The translations under genes and the position numbers were made by a program. Of a DNA stretch of 64,000 nucleotides, positions 8,403 to 24,592 are shown in pieces. The stretch lies in assembly GCF_002532045.1 (NCBI RefSeq), contig NZ_NWTG01000018.1:1-64000 (forward strand), in the 5' to 3' direction. The notes under the pieces were generated by a model. It was given only the letters and a program-made list of their open reading frames with translations, had not been told where the DNA came from and did not search any database. The stretch's first letter is position 1; every line of letters starts with the position of its first letter. This DNA comes from Bradyrhizobium sp. C9. GTDB lineage: Bacteria > Pseudomonadota > Alphaproteobacteria > Rhizobiales > Xanthobacteraceae.

Positions 8403-8431
8403 CTTGACCTTTGGCCGGTCCCGCAGTAGAT
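8403..8431 (+). promoter_or_regulatory. Predicted sigma-70 promoter for secE-nusG
   Basis: CTTGAC (8403-8408), a 17-bp spacer, then GTAGAT (8426-8431). The -35 matches the alphaproteobacterial consensus CTTGAC exactly; the -10 is a fair match to the usual CTATAT. It lies about 175 bp upstream of secE and downstream of a GC hairpin. Confidence 0.5.
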
Positions 8432-8607
8432 ACCCGACACTCGCAGCCGGCCCGCTTTGATCGCGGATATCCGGCGCGGCCTAATTCCCCGAACATTCGA
8501 GCTCGTTTATCGGCTCAACCTTCCAAACGAGGGCTGGGTCCGCAAGGTCGGCTGTTCGGATTCCTTGAAACGTTGCAAATCGTCCGGAGACGGACGCGGA
8601 TCTCACG

Positions 8608-8799
8608 ATGGCTTTCAGCCCGTTCAAATTCCTGCAGGAAGTACGCTCGGAGACCGCCAAGGTCACCTGGCCGACGCGCCGCGAGACGACCATCACCACC
8701 ATCATGGTGTTCGTGATGGTGGCGCTGGCCTCGATCTTCTTCTTCGCCGCAGATCAGATCATCCGCTATCTGATTACCCTGATACTGGGCATCCACTGA
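8608..8799 (+). CDS. secE: Preprotein translocase subunit SecE
   Basis: The product is a 63-residue single-span SecE. The amphipathic N-terminal helix contains the conserved EVRSETAKVTWPTRRET segment, followed by one transmembrane helix (about residues 30-55, TIMVFVMVALASIFFFAADQ). SecE clamps SecY in the inner-membrane Sec translocon. The short form is standard in alphaproteobacteria. Its stop codon overlaps the nusG start (ATGA), implying translational coupling. Confidence 0.97.
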   Translation: MAFSPFKFLQEVRSETAKVTWPTRRETTITTIMVFVMVALASIFFFAADQIIRYLITLILGIH

Positions 8800-9353
8800 T
8801 GAGCATGGGAACTCAATTGATGGACAAGCGCTGGTACATCGTTCACGCCTATTCGAACTTCGAGAAGAAGGTTCAGGAATCGATCCGCGAACAGGCCAAG
8901 CAGCGCGGGCTGGAAGAGCTGTTCGAGCAGATCCTGGTGCCGACCGAGAAGGTCACCGAGGTGCGCCGCGGCCGCAAGATCGACGCCGAGCGCAAATTCT
9001 TCCCGGGCTATGTCCTGGTGAAGATGAAGCTGACCGACGAGGCGTTCCATCTGATCAAGAACACCCCGAAGGTGACCGGCTTCCTCGGCGCGGAAAACAA
9101 GCCGATGCCGATCTCCGAGGCCGAGGCGATGCGCATCCTGCACCAAGTGCAGGAGGGCGTGGAGCGTCCGAAGGCGTCGGTGTCGTTCGAAATCGGCGAG
9201 AACGTGCGCGTGGCCGACGGCCCGTTCGCCTCGTTCTCCGGCGTGGTGGAAGAAATCGACGAGGCGCGCTCGCGCGTGAAGGTCGCGGTGTCGATCTTCG
9301 GCCGTGCGACCCCCGTGGAACTGGAATTCGGTCAGGTCGAAAAGGTGGTCTGA
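8799..9353 (+). CDS. nusG: Transcription termination/antitermination protein NusG
   Basis: The protein is 184 residues from the ATG that overlaps the secE stop; in-frame ATGs at 8805 and 8820 are alternatives (MDKRWYIVHAYS begins the conserved part). The NGN domain (WYIVHAYSNFEKKV to about residue 120) binds the RNA polymerase clamp. The KOW domain (VRVADGPFASFSGVVEEID) contacts Rho or ribosomal protein S10. It increases processivity and couples transcription to translation. The position after secE is conserved across bacteria. Confidence 0.97.
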   Translation: MSMGTQLMDKRWYIVHAYSNFEKKVQESIREQAKQRGLEELFEQILVPTEKVTEVRRGRKIDAERKFFPGYVLVKMKLTDEAFHLIKNTPKVTGFLGAENKPMPISEAEAMRILHQVQEGVERPKASVSFEIGENVRVADGPFASFSGVVEEIDEARSRVKVAVSIFGRATPVELEFGQVEKVV

Positions 9354-9484
9354 CCGGACGGCGCGGGGTATATGCGCCCTGCGTCAAGTGAGAGGCCGTG
9401 GGAGGGAGGAGGCGGTCGCCAGCCCCTTCAACCGAACCACGGAACCTGAAACCGCCGGCCCGTCCGGCACAACAGGAGTGATAA

Positions 9485-9913
9485 ATGGCAAAGAAAGTGA
9501 CCGGATACCTGAAGCTTCAGGTCCCGGCCGGTGCGGCGAATCCTTCGCCCCCGATCGGTCCCGCGCTTGGTCAGCGCGGTCTCAACATCATGGAGTTCTG
9601 CAAGGCGTTCAACGCGCAGACCCAGAAGGAAGAGAAGAACACCCCAATCCCGGTGGTGATCACGATCTACGCCGATCGTTCGTTCACCTTCGAGATGAAG
9701 ACCCCCCCGATGTCGTTCTTCCTCAAGCAGGCTGCCAAGATCCAGTCCGGCTCGAAGGCGCCGGGCCGTGACAAGGCCGGCAAGGTGACCAAGGCGCAGG
9801 TGCGCGAGATCGCCGAGAAGAAGATGAAGGACTTGAATTGCGACTCCATCGAATCGGCCATGAAGATGGTCGAGGGCTCTGCCCGTTCGATGGGTCTGGA
9901 AGTTGCGGGGTAA
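9485..9913 (+). CDS. rplK: 50S ribosomal protein L11
   Basis: The protein is 142 residues, a normal length. The N-terminal YLKLQVPAGAANPSPPIGPA segment (LGQRGLNIMEFCKAFN follows) is the hallmark, and the C-terminal domain binds the GTPase-associated centre of 23S rRNA. A strong site (ACAGGAG) lies 8 bp upstream. The 131-bp gap after nusG could hold a separate promoter, though none is obvious. The gene is 6 bp from rplA, forming the usual pair. Confidence 0.98.
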   Translation: MAKKVTGYLKLQVPAGAANPSPPIGPALGQRGLNIMEFCKAFNAQTQKEEKNTPIPVVITIYADRSFTFEMKTPPMSFFLKQAAKIQSGSKAPGRDKAGKVTKAQVREIAEKKMKDLNCDSIESAMKMVEGSARSMGLEVAG

Positions 9914-9919
9914 CGGGCC

Positions 9920-10612
<693 letters not shown>

Positions 10613-10637
10613 GATCTCTGACCGTGACGAGATAAAC

Positions 10638-10672
10638 AAGGGCGGGATCGGGCAACCGGTTCCGCCCTTTTT
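10638..10672 (+). terminator. Intrinsic terminator after rplA
   Basis: AAGGGCGG (10638-10645) pairs with CCGCCCTT (10662-10669), followed by a T run (10668-10672). This is a good Rho-independent terminator that separates rplK-rplA from rplJ-rplL-rpoBC. Confidence 0.85.
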
Positions 10673-10715
10673 GCTGGCGCGTAATCGAGCGAAGTGGCTA
10701 GGCGGCTTCGCGTGA

Positions 10716-10749
10716 AGAAAGCAAGAATCCAAAGAAAGCAAGAATCCAA
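10716..10749 (+). repeat. 17-bp tandem duplication
   Basis: Two perfect adjacent copies of a 17-base unit (AGAAAGCAAGAATCCAA) occur between the rplA terminator and the 2-hydroxyacid dehydrogenase gene. It looks like a recent slippage duplication. Confidence 0.85.
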
Positions 10750-10816
10750 AGCCTCATTCCGATTCAACTGGAATGGAAAAGGCTCCAGGTGAAGTTTCTC
10801 GCAGGAAACAACAACA

Positions 10817-11770
10817 ATGCCCGATAAGGTGCTGGTCTATTCCCGCTTTCCCAGAAACGAGCTGGTGCGCTTCGGCGAGCGCTACGAGCTTTTGAATGCC
10901 GCCGGCAAGCCGCCGACTGAGATGTTTTCGGCCGAAGAGCTCGGCGAGATCCGGGCGATGGTCACTGCGGGCGGGACCCCACTTGGCGGTGAGGCGATGG
11001 ATATGCTGCCGAAGCTTGGCGCGATCATCTGCTACGGCACCGGGTATGAGGGGATCGACCGTGCTGCGGCCGCCGCGCGTGGCATTGCGGTCGGCCACAG
11101 CCCCGGCGCCAACGCCGCATCCGTTGCCGACATCGCTGTGACGCTGATGCTGGCGGCGGTCCGCCGACTGCCGGTCGTCGATAACTACGTCCGCAGCGGC
11201 GACTGGATCGCCGCCAAGCCGTCGCCAATGATGCGGCCGCAGGCCGGCATGCGCGACCGCAAGGTCGGCGTCTATGGCCTCGGCGAGATCGGCCGCAAGA
11301 TCGCGGCGCGCGCAGCCGCGTTCGAAACCGAGGTCGGCTATTTCAGCCGGTCGCGGCAGGACGTGCCGTATCAGCATTTTCCGAGCCTCGAGGCGCTCGC
11401 CGACTGGTGCAGCGTGCTGATGATCGCGGTGCGCGCCGGTGCGGACACGGTCCATGCCGTCAATGCCGACATCCTGCGCCGGCTCGGCAGCAGCGGCATC
11501 GTCGTCAACATCTCGCGCGGCTCCGTCATCGACCAGAAGGCGCTGGTGGCGGCCCTTGCCAATCAGTCGATCGCCGGCGCCGGCCTCGACGTGTTCGCTA
11601 GGGAGCCGCACGCGCCGGATGAGCTGACGGCGCTGCCGAACGTCGTGCTGTCGCCACATATCGGCGGTCACACCCTGGAATCGCATGTGGCGATGCAGGA
11701 CTGCGTGCTCGCCAATCTGGAGGCGTTCTTCGCCGGCAAGCCGCTGCCGTATGGGGTAAGGGGCACCTGA
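10817..11770 (+). CDS. 2-hydroxyacid dehydrogenase (NAD(P)-dependent)
   Basis: The protein is 317 residues of the D-2-hydroxyacid dehydrogenase family. The nucleotide-binding motif GLGEIG is at 154-159. The catalytic residues are Arg234 (NISRGS), Glu263 (AREP) and His281 (SPHIGGHT). It should interconvert a 2-keto acid and its D-2-hydroxy acid, for example glyoxylate or hydroxypyruvate reduction. The residue after the second Rossmann strand (SRSR) points to NADPH. It is set between rplA and rplJ, where alphaproteobacteria usually have nothing. It is bounded by the rplA terminator upstream and a perfect hairpin downstream, so it is probably its own transcription unit. Confidence 0.92.
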   Translation: MPDKVLVYSRFPRNELVRFGERYELLNAAGKPPTEMFSAEELGEIRAMVTAGGTPLGGEAMDMLPKLGAIICYGTGYEGIDRAAAAARGIAVGHSPGANAASVADIAVTLMLAAVRRLPVVDNYVRSGDWIAAKPSPMMRPQAGMRDRKVGVYGLGEIGRKIAARAAAFETEVGYFSRSRQDVPYQHFPSLEALADWCSVLMIAVRAGADTVHAVNADILRRLGSSGIVVNISRGSVIDQKALVAALANQSIAGAGLDVFAREPHAPDELTALPNVVLSPHIGGHTLESHVAMQDCVLANLEAFFAGKPLPYGVRGT

Positions 11771-11775
11771 ACGCC

Positions 11776-11799
11776 GCCGGTTCCTGCCTCGGAACCGGC
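11776..11799 (+). terminator. Hairpin after 2-hydroxyacid dehydrogenase
   Basis: GCCGGTTCC and GGAACCGGC form a perfect 9-bp stem with a 6-base loop, 6 bp after the stop codon. No T-tract follows, so termination strength is uncertain. Confidence 0.5.
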
Positions 11800-12348
11800 T
11801 CATCGGCCGCAAGACGAAACTGGTCTGAAATTTGCTCTTGGCAAGCAGAGCGGGACCGGTTACATAACGGCTTCCGGGCGTGCTGGCACTTGCTGGCATG
11901 TCCGTGCTCGCATTCCGAAAACCTGAGATGATAGGAGATCATTCCTTTCCGCATGCCCGCAAGGATGCTCGAAAGGAAGGAAACCCGTCGCCTCCACCGG
12001 AATGAGGGCAGGGCGTTCGGCCTCGGCCGATAGCCCGATCCTGTCCAAGACTGCAGGCGCCCGCGAGAACTTCGTGTTTTCAACGGCTTAATCGCATAGC
12101 CTGCATAGACGGGTGAAGACCGGATTTTGTGCTCCACGTCGCGGCTTGTTCGCGGCTTGGAGGCTGGTTTGGTTCGAACCTCGACAGCCCATGGCCGCAA
12201 GGCTCTGGGAGGGCAGGCTTCTAGATGTCGTCTTGCCCGGCATGTCCGATGGGCGTTGCGCCCGAAGGATCAGGTTTAGGGCGGGACGATGGGTGCAACC
12301 CGGCGGTCCTGCCTTCGCGGAAAGGCCGCCAACCGGAAAGAGCTTGCT
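11800..12348 (+). promoter_or_regulatory. Long non-coding leader upstream of rplJ
   Basis: About 550 bp without a credible gene. In bacteria the rplJ leader carries the binding site for L10-(L7/L12), which represses its own translation; a GGCGG/CCGCC stem near 12302-12333, just before the start, is a candidate but I cannot confirm it. I found no clear promoter. A GGTTCGAACC palindrome near 12171 resembles a tRNA T-loop but no cloverleaf forms. Confidence 0.35.
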
Positions 12349-12867
12349 GTGGAACGAGCGGCAAAAAAGGAGTCGGTCGAACAACTCAACGAGGTCTTCA
12401 AGACCACGTCGGTTGCGATCGTTGCTCATTATTCCGGCCTCACCGTGGCCCAGATGCAGAAGCTGCGCATGCAGATGAAGCAGGCGGGCGCATCGGTGAA
12501 GGTCTCGAAGAACCGTCTCGCCAAAATTGCTCTTGAAGGCACTGACGTCGCTGCCATCGGCTCCCTGCTGAAGGGACCGACCGTGATCGCTACTTCGAAC
12601 GATCCGGTTGCGGCGCCAAAGGTTGCCATCGAATTCGCCAAGGCGAACGAGAAGTTCGTCATCCTCGGCGGCTCGATGGGTAAAACCGTCCTGAATGTCG
12701 ACAGCGTGAAGGCGCTTGCCTCACTGCCGTCGCTCGACGAACTGCGCGGCAAGATCGTTGGCCTCCTGGTGGCGCCGGCGACCAAGCTTGCTCAGCTGTC
12801 CAACGCGCCCGCGGCCAAGCTCGCACGCGTCATTCAGGCTCATGCCTCAAAGAGCGAAGCGGCCTGA
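12349..12867 (+). CDS. rplJ: 50S ribosomal protein L10
   Basis: The protein is 172 residues from a GTG start (VERAAKKESVEQLNEVFK), the usual length in this group. The open frame extends 20 codons upstream, but that part is unlike any L10. L10 anchors the L7/L12 dimers at the ribosomal stalk; the hydrophobic C-terminal helix (PAAKLARVIQAHASKSEAA) supplies the L12 binding sites. rplL follows 53 bp later. A long untranslated leader precedes it, consistent with autoregulation. Confidence 0.96.
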   Translation: MERAAKKESVEQLNEVFKTTSVAIVAHYSGLTVAQMQKLRMQMKQAGASVKVSKNRLAKIALEGTDVAAIGSLLKGPTVIATSNDPVAAPKVAIEFAKANEKFVILGGSMGKTVLNVDSVKALASLPSLDELRGKIVGLLVAPATKLAQLSNAPAAKLARVIQAHASKSEAA

Positions 12868-12920
12868 CCCCTTCGCTAATCTCAAACCTGGTTCGAACCA
12901 AACGTTTAAGGAACTGAACA

Positions 12921-13298
12921 ATGGCTGATCTGCAGAAAATCGTCGACGACCTCTCGAGCCTCACCGTGCTCGAAGCGGCCGAACTCGCCAAGCTCCTCGA
13001 AGAAAAGTGGGGCGTGTCCGCCGCTGCCGCCGTCGCGGTTGCCGGCCCGGCTGCCGGCGGCGCTGCCGCTGCTCCGGCTGAAGAGAAGACCGACTTCACC
13101 GTCGTGCTGGCTGCCGCCGGCGACAAGAAGATCGAAGTCATCAAGGAAGTCCGCGCCATCACCGGCCTGGGCCTGAAGGAAGCCAAGGACCTCGTCGAAG
13201 GCGCTCCGAAGCCCGTCAAGGAAGGCGTGAACAAGGAAGAAGCCGACAAGATCAAGGCCCAGCTCGAGAAGGCTGGCGCCAAGGTCGAACTCAAGTAA
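12921..13298 (+). CDS. rplL: 50S ribosomal protein L7/L12
   Basis: The protein is 125 residues. The N-terminal dimerisation domain (about 1-35) is joined by an Ala/Gly/Pro-rich hinge (about 36-55) to the C-terminal domain, with IKEVRAITGLGLKEAKDLVE as the factor-binding helix. It recruits elongation and initiation factor GTPases. The site AAGGAAC precedes the start. A very stable hairpin follows, marking the rplJL/rpoBC boundary. Confidence 0.98.
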   Translation: MADLQKIVDDLSSLTVLEAAELAKLLEEKWGVSAAAAVAVAGPAAGGAAAAPAEEKTDFTVVLAAAGDKKIEVIKEVRAITGLGLKEAKDLVEGAPKPVKEGVNKEEADKIKAQLEKAGAKVELK

Positions 13299-13306
13299 TG
13301 CGCGAT

Positions 13307-13332
13307 CCGGGAGCGCCGCAGGGCGCTCCCGG
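13307..13332 (+). terminator. Attenuator/processing hairpin between rplL and rpoB
   Basis: CCGGGAGCGCC and GGCGCTCCCGG form a perfect 11-bp stem with loop GCAG, 8 bp after the rplL stop and with no T-tract. In Escherichia coli this boundary holds an attenuator and an RNase III site that set the ribosomal protein to polymerase ratio; this hairpin is a likely counterpart. Confidence 0.6.
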
Positions 13333-13739
13333 GCCATCCAAACGGCGTGCGACAGGTTGTCGCGTGGCGTACCGGACACAAAAAAGTGTGGGGATCCGTG
13401 GACTTAACCCTCGAATCTCCTTTATTGCCATCCCATATCGGGTTGGCAGCGGAAAAACACGGTAGGCGGCGGGGGCGGCAGGGCACCCGGCGGAAGCCGT
13501 TGGGAGACAGTCAGATTTCGGGCTTTTTCAGTCCGTAAAGCGAAGCGTTTGGACGAGCGGGTGCAGTGATGTGCCTCGCGCGTCGTTTTGCGTTTTGGAG
13601 GTAATGGGGGCCGGGCCGGGGATTTAATTCCTGACTTTGCGCTTCGTTCCTTCGGGACGATTCGAAATTCAACCCGGGGTCGATGGCAGTCGCTCCCGGA
13701 AGGTTCGCCCCACAAAGGCGACGAAAATGAGAGGCCACG
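13333..13739 (+). other. rplL-rpoB intergenic region
   Basis: About 400 bp with no credible gene. It probably forms the rpoB leader. I see no convincing sigma-70 promoter. A GAGAGG site directly precedes rpoB. Confidence 0.4.
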
Positions 13740-17858
<4,119 letters not shown>

Positions 17859-17871
17859 CGCTGAGATTTAC

Positions 17872-17893
17872 GCCCGGCGCGAAAGCGCCGGGC
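17872..17893 (+). terminator. GNRA-loop hairpin between rpoB and rpoC
   Basis: GCCCGGCGC, loop GAAA, GCGCCGGGC: a perfect 9-bp stem closed by a GNRA tetraloop, starting 14 bp after the rpoB stop, without a T-tract. It more likely stabilises or marks mRNA for processing than terminates. Confidence 0.45.
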
Positions 17894-17985
17894 CTTCGCG
17901 CTCCGCTCGGACGTTGAGTGGGGCGCGCGTTGAATAAAAGTTTCGAATTTGCTGCCGGTGACGATCGGCACGCGAGGAGAAGACC

Positions 17986-22188
<4,203 letters not shown>

Positions 22189-22216
22189 GCATCCGCAAGA
22201 CTACGGGTGCGACGAG

Positions 22217-22244
22217 AAGGCCGGCGTTCTGCCGGCCTTTTTGT
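22217..22244 (+). terminator. Intrinsic terminator after rpoC
   Basis: AAGGCCGGC, loop GTTCT, GCCGGCCTT, then TTTTTGTT. This is a strong Rho-independent terminator ending the rplJ-rplL-rpoB-rpoC transcript. Confidence 0.9.
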
Positions 22245-22368
22245 TGCTTTCTTGCCTTGCTGCGGTGCAGGGACGCAGTTTGTTCATCTTCCCTTCAGGC
22301 AAAAAAGTGCCTTTGCTAGGGTGACTTAGACCGGCTGTTTGGCTCGTGCCGGAGACGACGGAAGCGAT

Positions 22369-24429
22369 ATGCTCGACTTGGCGATTGTAGGCGGCGGCCC
22401 CGGGGGGCTGATGAGCGCCTGGTATCTGAAGCGCAAACTCGGCGACCTCTGCCGCATCACCATCTTCGAGGCGTCGAACCGTCTCGGCGGCAAGATTGTC
22501 ACGCGCAAATTCGACACCGCGCCTGCGATGTACGAGGCCGGCGTCGCCGAGATCTACGACTACTCGATGACGGGACCGGACCCGCTGCGCGAGTTGATCC
22601 AGCATTTCGGCTTGCAGACCATCCCGATGGATGCCGAGCAGGTGCAGCTCGACGGCGAACTGCTGGCCGACGTTCCCGGCATGCGCCGCAAATACGGCGC
22701 GAAGACCGCGGCCGCGATCGAGGCGTTCCGCAAGCGCTGCAGCGAGCTGGTGTCGCCGATCGAGTATTACGAGGGCGTCGGCGCCCACGACAACGAACAT
22801 CCCTGGGCCTACAAGACCGCCGAGCAGATCCTCGACGAAGAGGTCGAGGACGTGACTGCCAAGCGGTTCTTCAAGGTGATGGCGCGCTCGGACCTTGCGA
22901 CCGAGAGCCACAACACCAACGGCCTCAACGCGCTGAAGAACTACGTGATGGACGTCGACGGCTATATCGGCCTGTATTCGATCCAGAACGGCAACGAGCA
23001 GCTGATCGATTGCCTGCGCTCGGAGGTCAGCGCCGACATCCAGCTCAACCATCGCGTGCTCAAGGTCGGCAAGACCGCAAGCGGCCGCTACCAGCTCAAC
23101 ATGATGAACGGCAAGGGCCCGGAGACGCGCGACTTCGACCTCGTGCTGGTCTGCCTGCCGCACTCCTGGCTCGCCACCATGCGCTGGGACGGCGAGCAGC
23201 TGCGCAAGTCGATGGTCAAGCACGTCGCCTATTTCGACCGTCCCGCGCATTATCTGCGCGTCTCGATCCTGTTCGACGAGCCGTTCTGGGGCGAGAAGAT
23301 CCCGGGCGCCTGGTTCATGTCGGAAGCGTTCGGCGGCTGCTGCGTCTACAATGAGGGCGCGCGCCACGACGTCGGCAAGCACGGCGTGCTGAACTGGCTG
23401 ATCGCCGGCTCCGACGCGCTCGCCTTCGCCAATCTCAGCGACGAGGAACTGATCGACGCCGCGCTGAAGTCGCTGCCGGCCTCGCTCGGCGATGCCCGTG
23501 CGCATTTCCTCGAGGGCAAGACCCATCGCTGGCTGTCGTCGGTCAACGCGCTGCCGGGCGGCCTGCCGGTGCGCGACGTCATGACCAACCACCGCCCGGA
23601 TCCGAAGGAGCACCCCGGCATCGTGGTGGTCGGCGACTATCTGTTCGATTCCACGCTGAACGGGCTGCTCGATTCCTCCGATGCCGCGACCGACATCGTC
23701 GTCACCGAGATGATGCGGCTGCGCCGCGCCCGTGCGCAGGACGAAGGCGCGCTGTCCGACAAGATCGACCGCAACTATTTCGAGAATTATCGCGGCGCCG
23801 GTCCCTACAACGAAGTCTGGCGCAACTTCACCGACCCGGCCTACCTGACCGACCTGATCAAGACGGTGTGGGGCAGGGCGAAGGGCTACAAGCTGCTGAT
23901 CGCCGGCTCCGCCAGCGGCGAGCTGGTCGGCGCGCTGCGCGAGCGCGGCATCGATGCCTGGGGCATCGAGAACAACCGCTACATCCACGGCAAGACGCCG
24001 AAGGCGCTCAAGAAGTACAACAAGCTCGGCTCGATCGCCGACATGCCGTTCAAGGACAACGAGTTCGACTTCGTGTTCGAGACCTCGCTGTGCCATCTCG
24101 GCGAGAAGCAGGTGGTGCGCGGGGTGCGCGAACTCAACCGCGTGGTCAAGACCGGTGTCGTGTTCGCGTCGGTGACCTCGGACATGGCGCCGGCGGTGAT
24201 CGATCGCTACGACCTGCTGCGCGGCGTGAAGAAGCTCGGCACCTGGTGGGAATGGTCGGAATTGTTCTTCGGCAACGGCTTCGACCTGTCGATGCACCGC
24301 CGCGACTGCACCGATGCGCTGTGGACGTTGACGCTTGCCGCCAACAAGGGGCCGGGGCAGTGGTACGCCGACTCCGACAGCCTGCGCTATTCCTTCTTCG
24401 ACAAGGTCGAGGCCGATCACGACGACTAG
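22369..24429 (+). CDS. Fusion of FAD amine-oxidase-like domain and methyltransferase-like domain
   Basis: The protein is 686 residues with two domains. Residues 1 to about 450 are a flavin amine oxidase/protoporphyrinogen oxidase-type domain. The dinucleotide motif is VGGGPGGLMSAWYL (7-20), followed by FEASNRLGGKI, and the C-terminal FAD loop is VVGDYLFDSTLNGLLDSSDAA (split here as GDYLFDSTLN and GLLDSSDAA, about 421-440). Residues about 500-680 resemble a class I SAM methyltransferase: KLLIAGSASGELVGAL as motif I, GIENN as the acidic strand end and ADMPFKDNEFDFVFE (about 557-571) as motif IV. Motif I lacks the usual DxGxGxG acid, so methylation activity is uncertain. The ATG at 22369 has GGAAG just upstream. 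Its substrate is unknown. It starts a three-gene block between rpoC and rpsL. Confidence 0.8.
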   Translation: MLDLAIVGGGPGGLMSAWYLKRKLGDLCRITIFEASNRLGGKIVTRKFDTAPAMYEAGVAEIYDYSMTGPDPLRELIQHFGLQTIPMDAEQVQLDGELLADVPGMRRKYGAKTAAAIEAFRKRCSELVSPIEYYEGVGAHDNEHPWAYKTAEQILDEEVEDVTAKRFFKVMARSDLATESHNTNGLNALKNYVMDVDGYIGLYSIQNGNEQLIDCLRSEVSADIQLNHRVLKVGKTASGRYQLNMMNGKGPETRDFDLVLVCLPHSWLATMRWDGEQLRKSMVKHVAYFDRPAHYLRVSILFDEPFWGEKIPGAWFMSEAFGGCCVYNEGARHDVGKHGVLNWLIAGSDALAFANLSDEELIDAALKSLPASLGDARAHFLEGKTHRWLSSVNALPGGLPVRDVMTNHRPDPKEHPGIVVVGDYLFDSTLNGLLDSSDAATDIVVTEMMRLRRARAQDEGALSDKIDRNYFENYRGAGPYNEVWRNFTDPAYLTDLIKTVWGRAKGYKLLIAGSASGELVGALRERGIDAWGIENNRYIHGKTPKALKKYNKLGSIADMPFKDNEFDFVFETSLCHLGEKQVVRGVRELNRVVKTGVVFASVTSDMAPAVIDRYDLLRGVKKLGTWWEWSELFFGNGFDLSMHRRDCTDALWTLTLAANKGPGQWYADSDSLRYSFFDKVEADHDD

Positions 24430-24592
24430 CGGCAACACGGCCATGCCGTGATCCCGAATCCACGGGACCACGCGGCGCGCTGTTCCAAACGCTTTGCCGA
24501 ATTCATTGTGATCGCATAGGATTGTACCAGCAGCGTTCGCCGCTGCGGTTTCGATTTGCGGTCATGCCGGCCGTGGAGCATCGGTTGGTTTC

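Noticed and set aside
12160..12200. Possible tRNA around a GGTTCGAACC sequence
   Set aside because: The T-stem does not pair, no acceptor stem or anticodon arm can be drawn, and the palindrome recurs at 12890 without tRNA context.
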